NCBI GenBank assembly: GCA_905182645.1
Contig: CAJJCJ010000006.1
Location: 248,001 to 312,000, forward strand
Source: an uncultured Sulfitobacter sp.
GTDB lineage: Bacteria > Pseudomonadota > Alphaproteobacteria > Rhodobacterales > Rhodobacteraceae
Length of the DNA: 64,000 bases
Direction: 5' to 3'
In this document: piece after piece, positions 60,098 to 64,000 of the stretch
Layout: each line of letters opens with the position of its first letter
How positions within the stretch are numbered: the first letter of the stretch is position 1
Notes under the pieces: generated by a model
Databases searched by the model: none
Seen by the model: the letters and a program-made list of their open reading frames with translations, nothing else
What the model was told of the DNA's origin: nothing
Translations under genes and position numbers: made by a program

Positions 60098-62479
60098 TTA
60101 GGCATAAGTCGCGCTGTGCAGGTCGCGCAGGGTGAATTTTGGTGTGCTGCATGGGTCGGTTGGCGTGAACCGTAATTGCACCAGATGTTTTGGCAAAATG
60201 GTGATCGCATTGTCGCTGATGCGCCCTGCCACGTCCGCCTCAACGGCCACAAAAAGCGCGAGTGTTTCGCTGCTGATATCGATGATGTAATCCACGCCAC
60301 TGCGGGTGATTGTATGCATCAAATTTGGCGCCAGAAGGTCATAGGTTTTGTAGGCGCGCGGCGCAAAAATGTCCTGTCCTGCGGCCCCATCATCGCCATC
60401 CCACGTCACCAGTAGCATTTCACCTTCGCCGATGAGGTCAGCTGAGAGCATCATCAAGTCGCTCGAATTTGCGTCGATCCGTGCGGTTTTTTCGGCTAGA
60501 ACACGCTGTGTGCCACGCATGTCTACTGCGCTTATCTTGACGGAAATCGTGTTGCCTGCGGGGGCATCGTTGACCCCTTTTATCGTAATTTGTCCGTCCT
60601 TTGGCACGGCTGTCACAAGCGTCGGCGCATAGAACCTGCGCGCCATGTGGTGCATCAGTTTCCAGTCGCCGCCGTGGTCCAGCGACGCCCACGAGCACAC
60701 GGGCCATGTGTCGTTAAGTTGCCAGATCAGCGTGCCCATGCAGTGTGGTGCGAGTGAGCGCCAGTGGGTTACAGCGGTCTTGATCGCCTCGCCTTGTTGC
60801 ACTTGGGACAGGTATACGAAGTCGTCGAAATGCTTAGGCCAGCGGAAGTATCGGAACATGGTTTCCGCGATCCGTGCGTTTCCGCCAACGTTCTTTTGGT
60901 GGCTTTCCAATACGGGTGCCGCGATGTTCATGTCGTCTGGTCCTGCAAATTTGCGGATTGCGTTCATCGACGGATAGGATTGGAATCCGAATTCGCTGCA
61001 GAACCGTGGAGACACTTCGCGGTAGTGGTCAAAGTCCCGTCCTTCGTGCCAAACCGACCAGAAGTGCATGTCGCCTGATCCGTCTTCGTGCCACGCATCT
61101 TTGAAATTCAGCGGCCCTGGGGATGGCGACGATGGCCACCAGTTCGCCTGGTGATCAGTGTCTAACAAAGCATTTTCGATACACGTGTTCAGCCGGTCAT
61201 AGTTCACCAGATACCTATCGCGGTCGTCGCGCGTTTCATCAAACCACGTCAGCGTCCCGATGAGTTCATTGTCCCCACACCACAGCGCGAGACAGGCATG
61301 ATGCTGCATCCGGCTGACGTTATCGGTGACTTCGGCCCGAACCTCGGCCAAGAAATCGCGTGTGGACGGATAGGTGTTGCAGGCGAACATGAAGTCCTGC
61401 CAGATCATCAGCCCCAACTCGTCACAGATGTCATAGAACCATGTCGGCTCGTATCGCCCGCCGCCCCAAACGCGGATCATGTTCATGTTTGCGTCGACTG
61501 CAGATTGCAGCAGGTCGCGGGTTGCAGCGGGTGTGATCCGTCCCGCAAGCGCGTCTGCCGGAATCCAGTTTGCCCCTTTGGCAAATACGTCGCGTCCATT
61601 CACGGAGAACTTGAACCCCAATCCTGCCACATCGGGTGTGGTCACCAAATCAACGTTGCGCAGCCCGACCCGCAGGGTCGTGTGCGCCCCCGCGGCGGTC
61701 ACGGTCAGGTCGTAAAGCGGTTGATCGCCCTGCCCTGCGGGCCACCAAACTTTGGGGTCCACAACATTAATCACGTGTGTGCAGGTGCCGTTCACTGGAA
61801 TGGCTGTGTGGGTTTGCCCGTCGAAAGTTATTGTCACATCGCCTGTGTGGTTGGTGACTTCTGTTGTGACGGTCAGCGTGCAGCCATCGCTGTGGTCTTG
61901 GTGGACCAACACACCGTCGATACGTGGGGCCGCAGAAGGTTCAACCCGTATGTCCTCATAGATGCCAAATGGCGCGAGCGCGATGTTCCAATCCCAGCCA
62001 AAATCACATTGCATTTTGCGCAGCATGTTCCCGTTTGGGATTGGCGAATTTGAGGTCTGCCAAGGCAGGAAAAACGGATGCGCGTCTTGTGCCGCTTGCC
62101 CTGCTTTGACAGGCGAATGAAAGGTCACTTGGATCGTATTTTCACCGAGCTTTGCCACGCCTGCAAGAGGCACGCGGTAGTCGCGAAAACTGTTCTGCGC
62201 GTTAAGAACGACCACATCGTTGACCCGCACGGTCACAACCGTGTCGACCATCGACAGCACCAGATCAACGTCAGTGTCGGTCAGGTCAAACACCCGCGTT
62301 GCTGTCCAGTCCCGTTCACATATCCAACGCAGGTCGTATTCGTTACGCCCCCAATACGGATCGGGGATCAGGCCTGCAGTGTGCAATGCGCTAATCCCGT
62401 CGCCGGGCAGAAAAAGGTCACACGTATTGCCCCCGCTGTCATCAGACAGCGACCAAAGGCCAGCCAATTCGACAGTCAT
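60098..62479 (-). CDS. GH2-family beta-mannosidase
   Basis: The 793-residue glycoside hydrolase cleaves terminal beta-mannose. The N-terminal sugar-binding domain includes NGNMLRKMQCDFGWDWNIAL, typical of beta-mannosidases, then KGANWIPADALAGRITPAAT. The acid/base Glu is in LALWCGDNELIGTLTW and the nucleophile Glu in FCSEFGFQSYPSMNAI. HCMGTLIWQLNDTWPVCSWA follows. No signal peptide is present, so it is cytoplasmic and would process imported oligosaccharides. Its ATG overlaps the ABC ATPase stop codon. Confidence 0.92.
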   Translation of the reverse strand: MTVELAGLWSLSDDSGGNTCDLFLPGDGISALHTAGLIPDPYWGRNEYDLRWICERDWTATRVFDLTDTDVDLVLSMVDTVVTVRVNDVVVLNAQNSFRDYRVPLAGVAKLGENTIQVTFHSPVKAGQAAQDAHPFFLPWQTSNSPIPNGNMLRKMQCDFGWDWNIALAPFGIYEDIRVEPSAAPRIDGVLVHQDHSDGCTLTVTTEVTNHTGDVTITFDGQTHTAIPVNGTCTHVINVVDPKVWWPAGQGDQPLYDLTVTAAGAHTTLRVGLRNVDLVTTPDVAGLGFKFSVNGRDVFAKGANWIPADALAGRITPAATRDLLQSAVDANMNMIRVWGGGRYEPTWFYDICDELGLMIWQDFMFACNTYPSTRDFLAEVRAEVTDNVSRMQHHACLALWCGDNELIGTLTWFDETRDDRDRYLVNYDRLNTCIENALLDTDHQANWWPSSPSPGPLNFKDAWHEDGSGDMHFWSVWHEGRDFDHYREVSPRFCSEFGFQSYPSMNAIRKFAGPDDMNIAAPVLESHQKNVGGNARIAETMFRYFRWPKHFDDFVYLSQVQQGEAIKTAVTHWRSLAPHCMGTLIWQLNDTWPVCSWASLDHGGDWKLMHHMARRFYAPTLVTAVPKDGQITIKGVNDAPAGNTISVKISAVDMRGTQRVLAEKTARIDANSSDLMMLSADLIGEGEMLLVTWDGDDGAAGQDIFAPRAYKTYDLLAPNLMHTITRSGVDYIIDISSETLALFVAVEADVAGRISDNAITILPKHLVQLRFTPTDPCSTPKFTLRDLHSATYA

Positions 62480-63558
62480 TACAGGCGTGCTTCGGATTTT
62501 GGATCGAACAAGGATGCGCGGGCCGGGTCGATGCCCACGGTCAGGGTTTCGCCCTTTGTGACCTTGGCTTGCCCATCCATGCGGATGCGGAATGTCTCAC
62601 CGTTCAAGGTGGTGTAGACCAGCGTGTCAGAGCCCATCGGTTCGACCAGTTCCACGACCATGTCCATCGTGTGCGGTGCACCTGATGCCAGCTCGCCTGT
62701 GATGACGTGTTCGGGCCGGATGCCGATTGTCGCGGCCCAATTTGGTGCGGTGTCACCGACAAATTCATAACCATCCACAGACATCGTCAGGTCGCCACCC
62801 GCAAAGACGCCGCCTTCGAGCTTGCCTGTGATGAAGTTCATTGACGGTGAGCCAATGAAATCTGCGACGTAAAGGTTCAGCGGTCGGTTATAGATCTCGT
62901 CTGGTGTACCGAGCTGCATGATCAAGCCGCCCTTCATCACCGCGATCCGGTCAGCGAGGGTCATCGCCTCGACCTGATCATGAGTCACGTAGATCATCGT
63001 GTTCTGAAGCTGGTTATGCAGGCGTTTCAACTCGACCCGCAGGTCGGCCCGCAGTTTTGCATCAAGGTTGGACAGTGGTTCATCGAACAGGAACACGTCG
63101 ACGTCGCGCACGAGCGCACGACCGATGGCAACGCGTTGCCGTTGTCCACCGGACAATGCCCCTGGTTTACGGTCTAGCAGGGCTTCGATTTGCAGAATTT
63201 CGGCCGCTCGCGCGACCCGCTTTTCGATCTCAGGCTTGGGTACTTTGGCGTTTTTGAGGCCAAACGACAGGTTCCCTTTCACGGTCATCTGTGGGTAAAG
63301 CGCGTAGGATTGGAACACCATGCCGATGCCCCGATCCGAGGGTTCTGCCCAAGTGACGTTTTCACCTTTGATGAAGATCTGTCCATCGGTGACTTCGAGA
63401 AGGCCAGCGATGCAGTTCAGCAGTGTGGATTTCCCGCAACCAGATGAGCCAAGAAGGACGAGGAATTCGCCTTCTACGATTTCCAAGTTCAGGTTCTTGA
63501 GCACCTTGACCGCGCCAAAGGCCAAATCGAGATTTTTGATTTCTACAGAGTTTGCCAT
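62479..63558 (-). CDS. Sugar ABC transporter ATP-binding protein (UgpC/MsmK type)
   Basis: This 359-residue ATPase of CUT1 sugar importers has Walker A LLGSSGCGKSTLLNCIAG, the Q-loop in VFQSYALYPQMTV, the signature LSGGQRQRVAIGRAL and Walker B DVFLFDEPLSNLD. A C-terminal MalK-like OB domain (residues about 235-350) has IGIRPEHVI. I chose MANSVEIKNLDLAFGAVKVL as the start. It lies eight bases after the permease gene and overlaps the mannosidase start. Confidence 0.95.
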   Translation of the reverse strand: MANSVEIKNLDLAFGAVKVLKNLNLEIVEGEFLVLLGSSGCGKSTLLNCIAGLLEVTDGQIFIKGENVTWAEPSDRGIGMVFQSYALYPQMTVKGNLSFGLKNAKVPKPEIEKRVARAAEILQIEALLDRKPGALSGGQRQRVAIGRALVRDVDVFLFDEPLSNLDAKLRADLRVELKRLHNQLQNTMIYVTHDQVEAMTLADRIAVMKGGLIMQLGTPDEIYNRPLNLYVADFIGSPSMNFITGKLEGGVFAGGDLTMSVDGYEFVGDTAPNWAATIGIRPEHVITGELASGAPHTMDMVVELVEPMGSDTLVYTTLNGETFRIRMDGQAKVTKGETLTVGIDPARASLFDPKSEARL

Positions 63559-63565
63559 GATATAT

Positions 63566-64000
63566 TCAGCCTTTGACTGCGCCAGCGGCGATGCCGCGGA
63601 CAAAGAGTTTGCCTGAGGCAAAATAAATGATGAGAGGGACCAGACCGGTCAGCAGTGTCGCGGCCATATTCACATTGTATTCCTTGATCCCTTGGACCGA
63701 GTTCACGATGTTATTTAGCTGCACTGTCATCGGATAGGTCGACGGTTTGGTGTAGATCACGCCGAACAAGAAATCGTTCCAGATGCCTGTGACTTGCAGA
63801 ATGATCGCGACCACAAAGATCGGCAGTGCCATGGGCAGCATGATCTGGAAATAGATCTGCCAGAACCCTGCGCCGTCGACGCGTGCCGCCTTAAACAATT
63901 CCTCGGGTATTGAGGCAAAGTAGTTGCGAAATAGCAGTGTCAGGATCGGCATCCCAAAGATCGTATGCACCAAGACCAAGCCACCGATGGACCCCATCAG
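63566..64000 (-). CDS. Sugar ABC transporter permease, MalG type, C-terminal part
   Basis: The 5' end of the gene lies beyond the right edge; 144 codons are visible. The EAA loop, which contacts the ATPase, reads EELFKAARVDGAGFWQIYFQ followed by IMLPMALP. Membrane segments are MGSIGGLVLVHTIFGMPILT, FVVAIILQVTGIWNDFLFGV and AATLLTGLVPLIIYFASGKL. The other permease and the solute-binding protein should lie further to the right. Confidence 0.92.
   Translation of the reverse strand: MMGSIGGLVLVHTIFGMPILTLLFRNYFASIPEELFKAARVDGAGFWQIYFQIMLPMALPIFVVAIILQVTGIWNDFLFGVIYTKPSTYPMTVQLNNIVNSVQGIKEYNVNMAATLLTGLVPLIIYFASGKLFVRGIAAGAVKG

Overview
The window is a 64 kb stretch of an alphaproteobacterial chromosome, almost certainly a marine Rhodobacteraceae (roseobacter group). 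Protein signatures point there: the rpoB, rplJ and rpoZ sequences, a COQ9-family gene divergent from rpsU, DUF1491, DUF6473 and IalB family proteins, a short HPr kinase next to RapZ, a methylsuccinyl-CoA dehydrogenase of the ethylmalonyl-CoA pathway, and ATP-type PEP carboxykinase. I cannot fix the genus. There is no prophage, transposase, integrase, CRISPR array or rRNA. Only one tRNA gene (Trp) is present.

Layout. 1-8.9 kb, minus strand: the transcription/translation cluster tRNA-Trp, secE, nusG, rplK, rplA, rplJ, rplL, rpoB and the first codons of rpoC, with a broken sulfotransferase gene lying between tRNA-Trp and secE. 9-14.2 kb: an acyltransferase and a YhhN-family membrane protein, then tuf and parC on the minus strand. 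14.4-20.3 kb: SH3 protein, SDR, twin-TM protein, cobalamin adenosyltransferase, etfBA, a broken DUF6473 gene, and 3-hydroxybutyryl-CoA dehydrogenase. 20.3-25.2 kb: an operon acyltransferase-HPr-EIIA-RapZ-HPr kinase, a deletion scar of chvI/chvG, and divergent pckA. 25.4-28.4 kb: TSUP transporter, mcd and a META lipoprotein. 28.4-38 kb, minus strand: recO, DUF1491, era, rnc, lepB, acpS, Dabb, lysE, pdxJ, DUF2062, rsh, rpoZ and folK, mostly with 4-base stop/start overlaps. 38-44.4 kb: NYN protein, ispH, methyltransferase, rnhA, hydrolase, RraA; then quinone oxidoreductase and COQ9 facing rpsU. 44.6-50.2 kb: ftsK (frameshifted), aminotransferase, amidase. 50.3-58.2 kb: ubiH-type hydroxylase, Trm112, LON-domain protein, CnoX-like thioredoxin, GDSL esterase, IalB, asparaginase, exonuclease III, a small membrane protein and rlmN. 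58.2-64 kb, minus strand: a sugar locus with Gfo/Idh oxidoreductase, sugar isomerase, GH2 beta-mannosidase, ABC ATPase and an ABC permease cut by the window edge.

The most notable observations are losses. (1) Where this gene neighbourhood normally carries the two-component genes chvI and chvG, only 17 codons of chvI fused to the last codons of chvG remain, leaving hprK next to the chvI promoter. (2) ftsK is split by a single extra base. (3) A sulfotransferase gene carries an in-frame stop and a 22-bp tandem duplication that shifts the frame. (4) A DUF6473 gene carries one in-frame TAG. The window also holds two families of short dispersed repeats in intergenic gaps, a tandem operator-like repeat ahead of pckA, and hairpins that overlap or abut the ribosome-binding sites of tuf and rpsU.
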